Positions 46,201-58,439 of a stretch of 64,000 nt of DNA are shown piece after piece. Under the pieces are notes generated by a model. It worked only from the letters and a program-made list of their open reading frames with translations. It was not told the DNA's origin and did no database searches. The DNA lies in the NCBI RefSeq assembly GCF_032854445.1, contig NC_088296.1:10576706-10640705 (forward strand), read 5' to 3'. The position numbers and the translations under genes are program-made. Each line of letters opens with the position of its first letter. Positions within the stretch are counted from its first letter, which is position 1. This DNA is from Liolophura sinensis (taxonomy: Eukaryota; Mollusca; Polyplacophora; Chitonida; Chitonidae).

Positions 46201-47270
46201 AATGCATAATCCGCTTTTATTATGTTGATTGAAAATTTGAAACAATCAAGTGTAAATATTACGTCACTTATTGACGAAATAACTTCAAAACTCTGTGTGT
46301 AAATATAAAACTAGCAAACCAGAAAATATAAAAATTGCTTATAATGAATAACAATATTTTTTTCCTTACACTATGAGCACATCTTTTATTGAAACTGCGT
46401 GGCAGTTCATATGTCACATATATGAAAGTGAGATAATTATGTCTTACCGATCGGGAAAGAAGTTTTAGACCGGATGTCAGAGGCACGAGAGTCGGCGCAC
46501 CAATGGAACTCACACCTGGTATCATCAAAATTGTGTTCGCCATATCCTGCACAGCGGCACTTCGTTGATATAAATCTGTGAGATTTTGTGATATGTCGGA
46601 AATATTTGATAAGAACCTTGCCACTCCGATAAATGGTTCTGTTAACTCCTGGTAACAATGGAGTGAGGCCGACACTTGAGTTTGGAGGTTGTTTAAAGAC
46701 TCCAGAAATTTGTTGGTTGAATTAAAAGCTCCGACGCAGTCTGGAATGCGAAAAACAAAAGAAAATTAAATAAAGATTTCTAAGAAAAAAAAAAAAAACA
46801 GCATCCCACAAGGCGATAAAACGAAGACCGTTGGATTTCCAATCTTGTCGACGAAGATAAGTTTATACGTACTGTAAGAAAATGCTATTTACATGTACCA
46901 GGAAAGTTGTCTGGGGTAACACCCTATTGTCGAAAACAATTTGCCTGAACACTTTTGTGAGCATACCGGTAAGATAATACATAAAAAAATCTGAAATCAT
47001 TTTCATGGGACAAAAACACATGTACAAAGTGGCCTCACGAATCAAAAAACAGGGATTGATGGTTTGGTCGAATCGTACGTAGATATAAATTGTGATAGGG
47101 CAGTTTCACTGTGACACCTTTTAATTTCTCTACAGCTTTAAACTTCTAACTATTATAATACGCTTGATAAATTTGGTTAACTTTGTGTTCCACCCTGTTC
47201 CAGATTTCGACGTACCTGTTGTTGTAGACACAATCAGCAAATAGGCCACGGCTGTGACGAACCTCTTCAT
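43203..47270 (-). pseudogene. Array copy D, frameshifted member of the same secreted family
   Basis: All nine exon positions are present: 47270-47216, 46740-46448, 46188-46060, 45809-45573, 45254-45164, 44503-44337, 44144-44006, 43748-43557, 43237-43203, with intact splice sites. Exon 3 lacks one base near 46100 (129 nt instead of 130), which brings a TAG into frame at 46089-46087. Exon 6 has one extra base near 44368 (167 nt instead of 166), which would cause a second early stop. The remaining product would be a secreted fragment of roughly 150 residues. The first exon and promoter differ from those of copies A-C. Two separate single-base indels could be assembly errors, but together they favour a decayed gene. 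The signal peptide (MKRFVTAVAYLLIVSTTT) is intact. Confidence 0.72.
44905..45135. repeat. ~20-bp minisatellite, copy D intron 5
   Basis: Same units and insert as copy C. Confidence 0.85.
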
Positions 47271-47407
47271 TATTGCGATGTATTGTTTCTTCTCTCTGAA
47301 ATAACTGCACAAAATATAAATGTTTTATCCCACATTTACATCAGTTAGAAAACTAAAAAAAAAGACAAACTTCAGCCATGATGTTGAGGCAGAGAGGCGT
47401 AATTTGC

Positions 47408-47530
47408 TAATATTTATGCATTCACGTGAACGGTGAGAATAAAATCCTATTTGATGAAAGAGGCCGTATTTCACCGGTTACGTGTGACCATTTACAGTTA
47501 TCACACTGTCCCGTTTTTTTCCTCCATGCT
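47408..47530 (+). mobile_element. Dispersed repeat S3 fragment, copy D 5' UTR intron
   Basis: Same site as in A-C but more diverged: part of the CTAACTGAGG block is replaced or lost, while CGTATTTCACCGGTTACGTG is kept. Confidence 0.75.
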
Positions 47531-47817
47531 GTATTAAGTATATTATATACATTTGCCCCTTAAATGCCACTAGAGGACGAAGTCTAAATTCAATGATGTT
47601 CTGAAGGTGGATATAGAATAATTTGGATATATAGTCACGCTTATACACACACAAACATGAATAATTCTATCATTGAAAGTTAGGAGATATTCCGATTACC
47701 TAAAATTATAGCAAATTGTTACTATTTAAACAAGTGTACAAGTCCGTCTTTGATATTTCAGTGATTGCTAAAATGGTAGCATATTTATAAAACCTAAATG
47801 CAAAAACAACAACATAC

Positions 47818-47962
47818 CTTTATATAAAGGAAGGTAAGCAGTATACTCCGACTGGTCACTGAGAGTCCTGTTGTCTGTTCTCAGTGAGTGAAGAAAGGAA
47901 TTCAATGTGAGGCGATTTGGAATTTCCTCGCGGGTTATATATATATATATATATATATATGC
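47818..47962 (-). promoter_or_regulatory. Copy D first exon and (AT)n TATA region
   Basis: The minus strand shows a run of about 12 AT units at 47960-47937 where copies A-C have a single TATA box. A diverged first exon follows, ending in TATAAAG|GTATGT at 47818. Exact start unknown. Confidence 0.45.
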
Positions 47963-48099
47963 CTACTACACACTCACCCCCACCAAAGCGTCATTACCAC
48001 TACAATGTGTGACAATGTTTTCCCAACCCCATGTGAATCCCGTGTGTATGACTAACAATTACTTCCCTCAATCACTGCGGGTAACATCTGTTTCATAGG

Positions 48100-49685
48100 T
48101 AGCCCAAATCGTCGCTATTGTTGTGGCATGCTGGTTGGTGATTGGTGAGCAGGTGATACATACGCAACCCGCTGTGATTGTTCTTTTAGCCGTTGTCGTC
48201 AATGAACGCGACATATGGACGTTCCCTCTGACGTAATTCATATACACAAATACCAGATTGCCGGTGTTTTTCCAACCTTCAATCTTCTTTACGTGAAGAG
48301 GCTATGCTGGAGATTTTATAGGCAAAAAAATCGATCAATGCATGTCCAATGAGTTTTTGCTAATCATTTTAAAATACCGCAGATATTTGGAACTCCATTC
48401 CACGTAGTCAGATCTACTTATTTACCTATTGTTGAATATACACGGCATCTTGTATCTCCACTCTTAGATATTTTGATTGGTTGGTGAACTTTTGGTGAAC
48501 TTGACCCAGATTAAACAAGATTAGAGATTCAGAGGTCCACTTTTTGCATAAATAGCTAGAGTTTTGATTATGAGTTTATTAAATCAGTGTGCAAATGCAA
48601 AAGGATCAGTTATGAAGATGAAGATTTATTTATAATATTTATTTATTTATTTATTTATTTATTTTATTTGAGTGGAGTTTTACGGCGTACTCAGGATTAT
48701 TTCAGTTATACGGCGGCAGTCAGCATTATGATGGCAGGAATTCGTCAATTGCTATAAAGAAAGTTAAATTATATGTGTTACAAGTACAAAATGTGTTTTG
48801 AGTGTGGTCTGCTGTATCCAAAACCTTAATTATAAATGAGAGTTTCTTTGTTGTAATTGATATTACTACAATAAAATCTTTATTTCAGATAATCTCAATT
48901 TTCTAAAACCTCCGTGGCCAGGTTCAGACATTTGCATTCATAATGTTTAAACCAGCAAAGAGTTCCATCGTTTCATATTTAAAAAAAAATGCAGGATTAA
49001 AGTATCCTCAATCTGTCTGTAATTTGAGCCCAAAATTTGTTTGATGTTGCATACTTTTTCTTAAGATTTAAAGAACCACTCTTAAAAAAATTTAACAGAC
49101 ATCTGTGCATAAATCGCATATTAAAAACATGTTTTCCAGGAATATAAATCCAGACTTTCAAATTTTAAAACAGCTCCTTCGGAATTCTTCCTTAATCAGA
49201 ATGAAATGATCCCTCTGCGCATTTAGTCCAACGGTAAGAATGTAAGCTGAGAATTGAACTAAAACGAGAGCAAAAGCAAGTTAAAACTGAAATGGAAAAT
49301 TTGGACACCATATACGCACACTCCAGCGTGTACCAAATCCGGCAGCTGTCTCATAGCGAGCCTGATCGGGTGGTAGAGAATTGACGAGGGTGGGTCTGCC
49401 CACACACTTATCTGTCCTAGAATACGACCCCAGGGGAAGTGATTACCTGGGAGTTACACCCACTGGTTTCTATGGTGTGTGCCTGCAGTGAATAATGAAT
49501 GATATTCAACAAATGTCGGTCAAATCATACATATGTGTGTAACAGACTGCGCTTGTTAAATCAACAACGCAAAATTAGCAATATTGTTAACGTAAATATT
49601 TACTGTATGGACAGATTTATGTATGATGGTGAATTACTGCCCTGTTCTGCACTATGGGCAGGTATGATGCGACGATAATACAATA
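48100..49685. other. No gene seen right of the array
   Basis: AT-rich unique sequence with one S1 fragment. The segment 49350-49480 is richer in GC but has no sustained ORF. Confidence 0.55.
48640..48745 (-). mobile_element. SINE S1 tail fragment, antisense
   Basis: A TTTA repeat run, then GAGTTTTACGGCGTACTCAGG and CAGCATTATGATGG. Confidence 0.7.
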
Positions 49686-49689
49686 AATG

Positions 49690-50265
49690 CCAATAGTGCA
49701 GAAACCAACCGATACTGTAATAAATACCAATACTGCATAAACCAACCGATACTGTAATAAATACCAATACTGCAGAAACCAACCGATACTGTAATAAATA
49801 CCAATACTGCAGAAACCAACCGATACTGTAATAAATACCAATACTGCATAAACCAACCGATACTGTAATAAATACCAATACTACAGAAACCAACCGATAC
49901 TGTAATAAATACATATACTGCATAAACCAACCGATACTGTAATAAATACCAATACTGCATAAAACCAACCGATACTGTAATAAATACCAATACTGCATAA
50001 ACCAACCGATACTGTAATAAATACCAATACTGCATAAACCAACCGATACTGTAATAAATACCAATACTACAGAAACCAACCGATACTGTAATAAATACCA
50101 ATACTACAGAAACCAACCGATACTGTAATAAATACCAATACTGCATAAACCAACCGATACTGTAATAAATACCAATACTACAGAAACCAACCGATACTGT
50201 AATAAATACCAATACTGCAGAAACCATCCGATACTGTAATAAAATACCAATATTGCAGAAACAGT
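49690..50265. repeat. 37-bp minisatellite, about 15 units
   Basis: Unit AACCAACCGATACTGTAATA followed by AATACCAATACTGCATA, almost perfect. Units vary mainly between GCATA, GCAGA and ACAGA. Confidence 0.96.
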
Positions 50266-50269
50266 TTTT

Positions 50270-53200
50270 GACAGCTGGATGTTACAACGACCGATAAATG
50301 TTTAATCTTTTTCAACCAATTATGTTAAATCTTTTCAGCCGATAGTGTTAAATCTTTAAATCTTTAAATTTATGGAAGGAAATTAGGTTTATTTCACATG
50401 TCGCGTTCAGACGATACAATTTTTTGTTTGCTAAAATCCCATGAACTAAGAGGGTGCTTGTCCTAATTTAGTTCATCTTCATTTAATAAAGGTAGCAATG
50501 TTTTACATGATGTACTTTGATTTCCTGAGCCATAATGACTCTTCACCGCTGTGTGTTGTGGCTATTTTCCTTCATGAATATGCATGATTCACTATCCAAT
50601 AAGGTTCCAATTTACAAAGGTCGAATGGTACCTTAATTACCATATCGTTCAATACAACATAGCAGTGGAAAGCGGCTGTAGTAAGAAATATTTACATTAA
50701 TATGTTCATTTTAACAGAAAGTCTGTTGCCTAAGTGATGCTAAGTGAATGTTTTCTGCTACCGCAGCAGATTGTTCTGCTAAATATAACACACATATTCT
50801 ATTTATTGAAGATTCTATCAGACTAACGGGATATTGTGTTGAATATGGCAGAATATTGCGTTATAATAACAGAATAAATTCTAGCACCACTCACACAACA
50901 GATTAATCTTTTGAATGTAAAACAACTATTGGTGCTAACCATAACTTCCTGCACTTGTGAAAATAGACGAAAATAGACGAATTTCTTTTAGATAAAACAA
51001 GTACGATAGAAATGGGTGGAGAAATAACATAAACACAGGCTGGCAGATAACTTTCGCTTAGATATTCATATCGCCGTCCACACGTCAATATTAACACTTT
51101 AAATTAATAGCCTCAAATGACCAAGGGTTAAGGCTTTAACACAGGTGATCCTATCTCCACAATCACCCAGTCAGAGTCTATTCTGCATTTCTTAAATTGG
51201 ATAGATAAGGTAAAGTAAGTAAATGAGAGCTACCAAATGATATTTGCAGAACGGGAAAGCGGTATATTTTTTAATCCCTTGAGATGGTATTAGTGTCAAG
51301 CAAGACCTCAATTCATTGGTAAGTCAAAACTGGATTGTAACGAACCGACTACAACGTTACATTGTAATATTTTCTTCTGTAACGTCGTTCTACCTTTAAT
51401 GTGACGTCATAAGGATGAACTCGGAAAGCAACGTTTGACGTCAGTGAACATGACCGCTAGGTCCTGATGCCCGGCGTTAACAGGTCCCCATTGCATAAAT
51501 ACCAATACTGTGTGACTTCACGTTATCTTATTTATTTGATTGGGGTGAGGGGAAACCGGGTAGAAACCGGAGAAACCCATGACGATCAGTAGGTTGCTGG
51601 AAAACTTTCTCATGTCCGGCCGGAGGGGAAGCCAGAGTGGTCTGGACTTGAAGTCACAACGACCGCATTAGTGAAAGGCACTAGGGTCATTGCGCTGTCC
51701 TGGCATGCTAACAGCCTCGGCCACGGAGGCCTCCGTTATCTCTGCGGATTCATGAACACGCTGCTATTCAACTACTGGGTAAACATTTTTATAAAGGTAT
51801 CTATTAAGAGCAAGCCAGTAGTGAATATCATCCTGTTTGAACACTGTTTATATCTGCTGATAACTCTAGATTTCAGTTTTAAAACTGCCATTCTCTTGTA
51901 CACATTCTAAACATACGCCTGATTTATTAGTAATAAGCAGCATACACCAAACAACCTTCTTCACGATACATTCATTTATTCGTTGGAAAAAAAACCCCAC
52001 TAGCCTCTCAAAATAGGCGAGGAAACATGTTGGGACGAATCAATTTTGGTTTATTTGTTCCCCAAATTTCTTATTGACTTTCGCATAAATTTCTCCGTGT
52101 GTACCACGCTGTCCTATTTATTTACTGATGTGACTTTATTGTTGTCTTTGATAATGCATTTAATTACAAGTAGCATGAGTACCTTCACTCACCCCTAAAC
52201 TTCGAAATGGTGTCGCCCAAGATCCACTGTTATGTAGGACGTTAGTATGTTCCCAGGCACGCATCTGTCAGTTTAGAAGAGCGAAAACAATGGAATACTT
52301 AATACGCCCATTACTAAAGAATACGCCGACCCTTTTTCCCAAATACACGTATGATGTCAAACTTGGCTGAAGGAAGTACTGTGCTACAGTGAGTTTTTGT
52401 GATGTTTTTACACTTTCATGCCCGACATAAAACTGCATTTTGAAGGATACATGAAACACTTGCTATTTACTTCTCAATATGGAGAATATGGTGTGACTAA
52501 TATAAAAATACATCAAAACTTCTAATTTTTTTTCTCTTGGGCTATAAACGTGGCTTTAAACTACAGTCTTCCCATACGTTACACATGCGCAATTAAGGCA
52601 GTTGGGTCCAAGATTTGCATCCGAACTGAACAGCGTAGGAGCACTGATTGGGTAATACTGCCACACAGGCATTTTAGGTTGTTGATACACAACCTAAATT
52701 TCTTCCCTCTTAAATTGCATCTAGTTAAAGTCTATCAGAATTTGGTCTATTTTGCCAGTGTGACGTCATTCCCCGCTCGAGGTTACCAAGGAAACAAAAT
52801 CCTATGACTAAACTTCCACCATCCACAGCTAAAAGACATGGTAGTCATGCTAGCTTGATTTTTTTGATATGTTGTAGAGAATAGTACAAGTTGCATGTGG
52901 TTGTATAGCATTGTGCCACGCGAAAGTTATGGGATATATAATTTAAAGGTTGAAGTTGGCAAATTTATTACATAAATAGTAAGGAAAGTCAATGCGCTCG
53001 TGTAACCTATAAGGCTCCAGTGGTCAGTGCGGATATTAAGCAGCCTGCTCTAATGACGTCATCCGTGATAGCTGTCAAAACAACTTTGTTGGGGCGCTAA
53101 GCTGGTTCTGTAATCCCAGTATTTTCATCGATGACGTCATTTCCGAATATTTCACACCACTGACGAAAATACGCATAAAATAGAGGTAATATCAAAAAAT

Positions 53201-54200
53201 TGAAAAAAATTTAATTTTTGGCGATATCTTTTTTCATTTTTCTTAAAACTCAACACTTCGTTTTATAGTACCTTTTGAGATATCCTTTAAGAAGTAATAA
53301 CAGTTCATAGAATAATTTATAGTTTGGAGGCTAGTTTAGAACGACAGTAAGGAGATGACAGGATGTGGACGGATAACTTTTTCGTTTCACGCAGAGTCCA
53401 GCGTACGCCACTAATCAACAGGTCAACCAGCGCAGAGGAATTCCCAGAAAACGATTAGGTATGCTATTCCCCAACAACACCGAGCAACAAACTGACGGAC
53501 AAGTTTTTCGTCCGGAATCTAATGAGGTACGTTATCAAAGCCGAATAGGGATAAGTCCCCAGTGACCAGAGACGATGCCAACAATGTGCTAACACAGACG
53601 GCCGTATGATCACGCCATAAACCCTAAGCCTCCTTAACATTCATAGGTCTTCTCCAGTTTCCAAGGCACTACTGCAATTTAAAGTCCCCCTGGGTGATGT
53701 TTTGCATATCGTCTTAGCCGGGCACTATTTTCACACCTTCCACTTCGCCCCTCTGTCTAGGAAACGAGTCATTACCCCATAACGGGAGAAGACCCCGGCT
53801 AAGGGCCTGGACGAAGAACTGTCAGCAATACGTGGTAAACGACACTTAATTGCTTGCCGGGTTTCCGAGTGACCCACAGAAAGACCACGGTAATTGGATA
53901 GGTCTCTGGAAGCCTTCTCGGATCACGTAGGTACTGCCGAACGTACATAACGTTATCACACACGCACAATGTCTGCAAACATCCTGGATTGGATTGGTGA
54001 GGGTTTTGATTTTCACCAAAGTATAACTCATGTGTGTATGGAAACATATTTATCAAAAGTGTAAATGTTTAGTTCAAAAATTAAAGCACAGTTAGCACTA
54101 AAATCTTTTGTTCCGCTAAGCTTTGTGCGTACGCTGATCCTGTACTGCAAAACAATGCGCCAACCACGATTTGAGTTCTTTCCTGTCCTGGGTTCGACTC
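50270..54200. other. No gene seen
   Basis: One S1 element at 51.5-51.7 kb. Three GACGTCA palindromes lie at 52.76-53.14 kb. ORFs are short and lack protein-family features. Confidence 0.5.
51528..51735 (-). mobile_element. SINE S1, antisense, with internal deletion
   Basis: TTATTTGATTGG is joined directly to GGGGAAACCGGGTAG, then the inner blocks, and ends CGGCCACGGAGGCC (head complement). Confidence 0.75.
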
Positions 54201-54204
54201 ACTA

Positions 54205-54468
54205 ATGACTTGATAGGTATGGCCTATTTGTGCAGTTGCTTGATATGTATGGCCCATTTGTGCAGTTGCTGGATATGTATTGCCTATTTGTGCAGTTGCT
54301 TGATATGTATGGCCTATTTGTGCAGTTGCTTGATATGTATGGCCTATTTGTGCAGTTGTTTGATATGTATGGCCTATTTGTGCAGTTGCTTGATATGTAT
54401 GGCCCATTTGTGCAGTTGCTGGATATGTATTGCCTATTTGTGCAGTTGCTTGATATGTATAGCCTATT
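54205..54468 (+). repeat. 30-bp minisatellite, about nine units
   Basis: Unit TTGTGCAGTTGCTTGATATG followed by TATGGCCTAT; single-base variants form a higher-order pattern (GGCCC / GGATATGTATTGCC blocks recur twice). Confidence 0.95.
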
Positions 54469-54659
54469 TCTTGCTTGATAAACACAAACCCTGGGCTCAT
54501 AGTTATCAATGGTATAAAGGACTTAATTCAAAAATTCAACACAGTTACCATTAAAATCTTTTGTTGAAGGAAAATTTGCACACGGATTTTTTTACGGCAA
54601 AACAATGTAGCAGCCACAGTTTGAGTTCTTTTCTGTTCTGAGTTTAGTTTTTTAAGCAC

Positions 54660-54716
54660 TGGGGCCTCCGTGGCCTATAGTTGTTAGCAAGCTAGAGCAG
54701 TGCGATGACCTAAGCT
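54660..54716 (+). mobile_element. SINE S1 head fragment
   Basis: GGGGCCTCCGTGGCCTATAG then TTAGCAAGC and GCGATGACC match the tRNA-like head; the rest is absent. Confidence 0.6.
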
Positions 54717-55020
54717 AAAATGGGGCCGAATTTTACCTGTTACGTGTGACCATTTGGTAAGCATCGCCCTCTCGTCACTGCTCTGATTTTACTCTTCAAG
54801 TCGTAGCCTTTTGTACTGTATTCCTGTATGGACAAGGATTCTGCTTGTGGCCTAATCGCCCCGACACCGGCTCTCGTCGTACTGTTTTCAAGCGATAGTT
54901 TATAAAATGTCATAACAACATATTTTTAGTAATACTAGACACGTGACGTCTGATGAATTGCGATTTAACAGTTGTTGCCAACCATCACACTGTCGTTTTC
55001 TTCTCCATGTTACAGTCTTT
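54717..55020 (+). mobile_element. Dispersed repeat S3, rearranged
   Basis: TTTTACCTGTTACGTGTGAC, CCTCTCGTCACTGCTCTG and later ACTAGACACGTGACGTCTGA and CCATCACACTGTCGTTTTCT. The blocks occur out of the usual order, suggesting two pieces. Confidence 0.55.
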
Positions 55021-55477
55021 TATATTTGATTCTTACCTGTTTAACTTATGGTTCACTCGATACTGGCCAGACAGAAAAACCCAGAGGGCTCAGAAAGAAG
55101 AGACGTTGCTTCCTTGAAAGCAGTATGGAACACCAGTGTGATGCCAAAATTTCTCCTTGTGTAAACATTTGTATGGGACATTGCAACCTGAACACGCGGA
55201 AGTTCTGGCAAAGAACTGAACTATCTCCGACTCTCAACCCTGCTAAATGGGTGGTGATTGGCTCAACGGTTAAGTAGCCGTGATTGTTCAATATTCAGAT
55301 AGTTTGCTGTCATGGGGGCTGACAATCTAGTTTTTGAAAATTTACTCATCTATACGAGAATGCACCGAAGAGATTGACCGACACGACGATGGGAAAACAT
55401 CTTGGTGTTAGCGGGTTTTCAAGCATTTCTCTTCCTTTGCTTTTTAATGGAAAATTAATTCCTAAGGCGTGTGAATG

Positions 55478-55712
55478 AGTGAGTGAGTGGGGTTTAACGT
55501 CGTACTTAACAATTTTTCAGTCATATGACGACGAAGGAATCCTTAGGGTGTATGTGATGTACCTCCTTGTCGCAGAATGGATTTCCACCGCTCTTTTATC
55601 TAGTGCTGCTTCACTGAGACGACTTACCGAAGGCAAGTAACCCCGCCAGAACCATTATACTGATACCTGTCAACCAGTCGTTGCACTATCTCCTTCATGC
55701 TGAACTCCACTA
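55478..55712 (-). mobile_element. SINE-like repeat S2, antisense
   Basis: Complement of the 14925 element in the same block order: GTGAGTGAGTGG, GTCGTACTTAACAATTTTTC, CTCTTTTATCTAGTGCTGCT, GTTGCACTATCTCC. Confidence 0.8.
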
Positions 55713-55965
55713 AGGCGTGTAAGAAAGGTTTCAAAGCTCATGGTATCATTTCATACGTAGTCACTCTCCACGACGAGGCAGGTTGAGAAGAATAATTTTG
55801 AACCGAGACCGAACCTTGCCTCATTTACAAGAATTGCGTTTGGTCACGTGGATGTTGTTTGTCAAGGATGATAGAGTAATGACCACGAATGACGCAAACT
55901 AAAGATGGCCTATCGCTATGACATCCTGTGTTCAGGTAGTATTACATTGTTGCGTTAGTATGTAC

Positions 55966-56405
55966 TTATTTATTTGGCTGGCGTTTAACGCCGTTCTCAA
56001 GAATTTTTTACTCTTTTAATCTTTACTGACGGTGGCCAGGTTTTTTTTTTTTTGCAAGGAAACCGGCCATAGCCCAGGGGAAACCCACACCCATCTGCAG
56101 GTTTCTGGCAGAACTCACGCACACCCGGAGAGGAAGCCAACATGAACTGTACTTCAACTCACATCGACTGCTTTGGTGAGAGGCCACTGGGGTTGAGTTA
56201 CTACAGTGACTAGATAAGGAGGTAGTTTTTTTTATGGCGGCTTAGGCAATTCAAATGTCACTCGAACAATCGTCAAAAGTATTATTCTTCGTAATGAAAC
56301 TCTGCATGTGTCGTGGTTTTAATTCCAGAGAAAGTTAACTGAAACACCCTGCGAAAAAGTTTCTGAGTCATTGCGCCACGCTGGAACGCTAACCACTCGA
56401 CCACA
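55966..56405 (-). mobile_element. SINE S1, antisense, degenerate and interrupted
   Basis: Tail complement GCGTTTAACGCCGTTCTCAAG at the left, CCCAGGGGAAACCCACACCC in the middle, and a second head-like block GAGTCATTGCGCCACGCTGG near 56370. Possibly two relics. Confidence 0.55.
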
Positions 56406-56724
56406 TTTACACTATCATTTGGATGGTTTGGGGATTTTCAGCTGGTGTTTCGTGGTTTTTCAGAGTTCATATACGCGAATGCATGGAATGACCGCCATGC
56501 TACTGGATAAGTTTTCCATAGGCACAGGACCTTAATCAAAGGAAGGAATAAATAAATACTTATATGCATAAGTTATTTTCAAATTCAGCTGAAACTTTTT
56601 CCGAGCAGCATTTTCTGATCTAACATGAATATATTTATTATATAACTATCACACCCTATTAAAACGAAACTAAAATAAATATAAGCCGATTTTTTTTCTG
56701 AAAATCAACCATTAATATAATTAA

Positions 56725-57047
56725 AGATGTACAGCATAGAGAGTAAAATCAGACCAGCGACGCCAATGTGATAGCGGGTAAATGCCACACGTAACTGGTG
56801 AAATACGGCCTCTAGTCAATTTACGTCAGTTAGGTTTGTATTCTGATTGTTCACGTAAATGCGTAAACAGTAGCAACTCACGCACCCTCTAGAATCATGA
56901 TTTAAGCAGAATTATGTACAGAAAAGCAGTGATGTTAAGTGCAATTTATTAGACGTTACTGGTGTAGAATTACTCAACACGCTGTGTTTTCATTACATTT
57001 AATTTACAATAACATTAAAACAATGCAAAGGGACCTGGCCTCGGAGA
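56725..57047 (-). mobile_element. Dispersed repeat S3, long copy, antisense
   Basis: ATGTGATAGCGGGTAAATGC, CGTAACTGGTGAAATACGGC, ATGCGTAAACAGTAGCAACT, then the same distal blocks as 5978-6262 ending GCAAAGGGACCTGGCCTCGG. Confidence 0.75.
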
Positions 57048-57181
57048 TGTTTAACTCACCAGCAGAATCCTGGTTTATGCAGGAATACAATATAATTAAG
57101 CGACGAAAACGACGCAAATTATTATTTTCTATCCATCTGAAATTTTCATTTGTTTGTTTATTTTTTCATGGTGAATTTATA

Positions 57182-57305
57182 TTTATCTATTTATTTAATC
57201 GATGTTTTACGCCGTACGCAAGAATATTTCACTGATATGACGGTGACCAGCATGGCATTGGGAGGAAACCAGGAAGAGCCCGGGAGAACCCTATGTCCCT
57301 CCTGG
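57182..57305 (-). mobile_element. SINE S1 fragment, antisense
   Basis: GATGTTTTACGCCGTACGCAAG then CATTGGGAGGAAACCAGG and CCCGGGAGAACCCTA. Confidence 0.7.
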
Positions 57306-58439
57306 TCAATTTAAACGAGAAGGCAGTCATGGGTAGGCAGTCTACATAGGGACCTTTGCGTTTGACGCGCCTGGTATAAGCTCTCATGTGTGTCTCCTCC
57401 TGAGATCAAATAGACAAAATCGATCTTTTGAGGCATTCGAGAGCAAGGTAAATAAATATGGACACAGGGTGTTCGCTTATTCACAGTTATTTCTGTAAGT
57501 TGTACATACAATCTCGGTAAGCTGAGTTAATTATCCATCTAATTGGTCACAGTGCACACTGAGACACAGGGACAAGTTAACTAAGATGTTGCTTTTCGGT
57601 TATTATTATTATACCTTGCTTATACAGCCCTTCGTTCTCAAACAGTGCTTATAGTGAAAGGCATATTTGCGGCCTCTCGTTCTCAAACAGGGAACGGCTC
57701 ATGTCTGCTGTGCATTATCTGCATGTAGGTGATTTGAACATGACAAACTACGTTTTATTTCTTAAACAGCCCACAGTTTAAAATAAAATAAATCGAAGGG
57801 AAAGAGCATTGGCATTTGCGACTTCTATGCATAGTCAGTCGAACCAATAAAAGCTGCTTTAGTTTAGTCAGGTATTAAGTAAGTAAATGCCGATCGATGT
57901 AAGTGCAAACTGGGAATCCAGGTAATAGCAAGCACCTGTCGCCAGGCACTTTGATGTGTACCGCCAGGGTCTACACAAAGTCCTTATTAGCTCCATACTA
58001 CGATCGATACGTCTGATTCGCCGTTAATGGAAATTTTACGGATTACTCTGATACCACCACCGTTTCCAAGTCCTTTTTAGAAACTCGCAGGTTTCGAATT
58101 ATGTATATTGAACATTGCAAGTGAGAAGTCAAATCCAGTCGATAACATACAACTTATCATCAGTGCCAGGTACCGTTTAGTTATTTTCCAGAGGAACATT
58201 GCGTTATCGTGTTATGTCGATGTGCTCTGTCAGTATCACACGACGAAAATGGTGGTTTGCCTTTTCAGCAATCCCGTGAGTTATTGAATTCTCAAATACA
58301 CAGTTGTTTTTGTCCTCTTTTAGCATTACTTAGGTCATATAATATCGTCTCCTTTTAGCACACCGGCCTCAAAATCGCGACATCCACAATGCTGCATCAC
58401 TGGAACCAGATGCAGTTGCAGTAATATCGTTTGTTCTTA

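Larger units (their letters stand above)
20100..47960 (-). repeat. Tandem array of four ~7.5 kb gene-containing units (A-D)
   Basis: The same exon and intron sequence recurs four times head to tail on the minus strand. Start codons lie at 24654 (A), 32183 (B), 39771 (C) and 47270 (D), spacings of 7529, 7588 and 7499 bp. Introns and spacers are conserved as well as exons, so the duplications are recent. Homology fades at both outer edges: the 3' flank of A (about 20.1-21 kb) and the 5' flank of D (after about 47.6 kb) are the most diverged parts. This is what unequal crossing-over inside an array leaves behind. Confidence 0.96.

Noticed and set aside
49600-50227. Minus-strand ORFs with repeated YSIGWF / VFITVSVG
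   Set aside because: Products of the 37-bp minisatellite, open in several frames at once.
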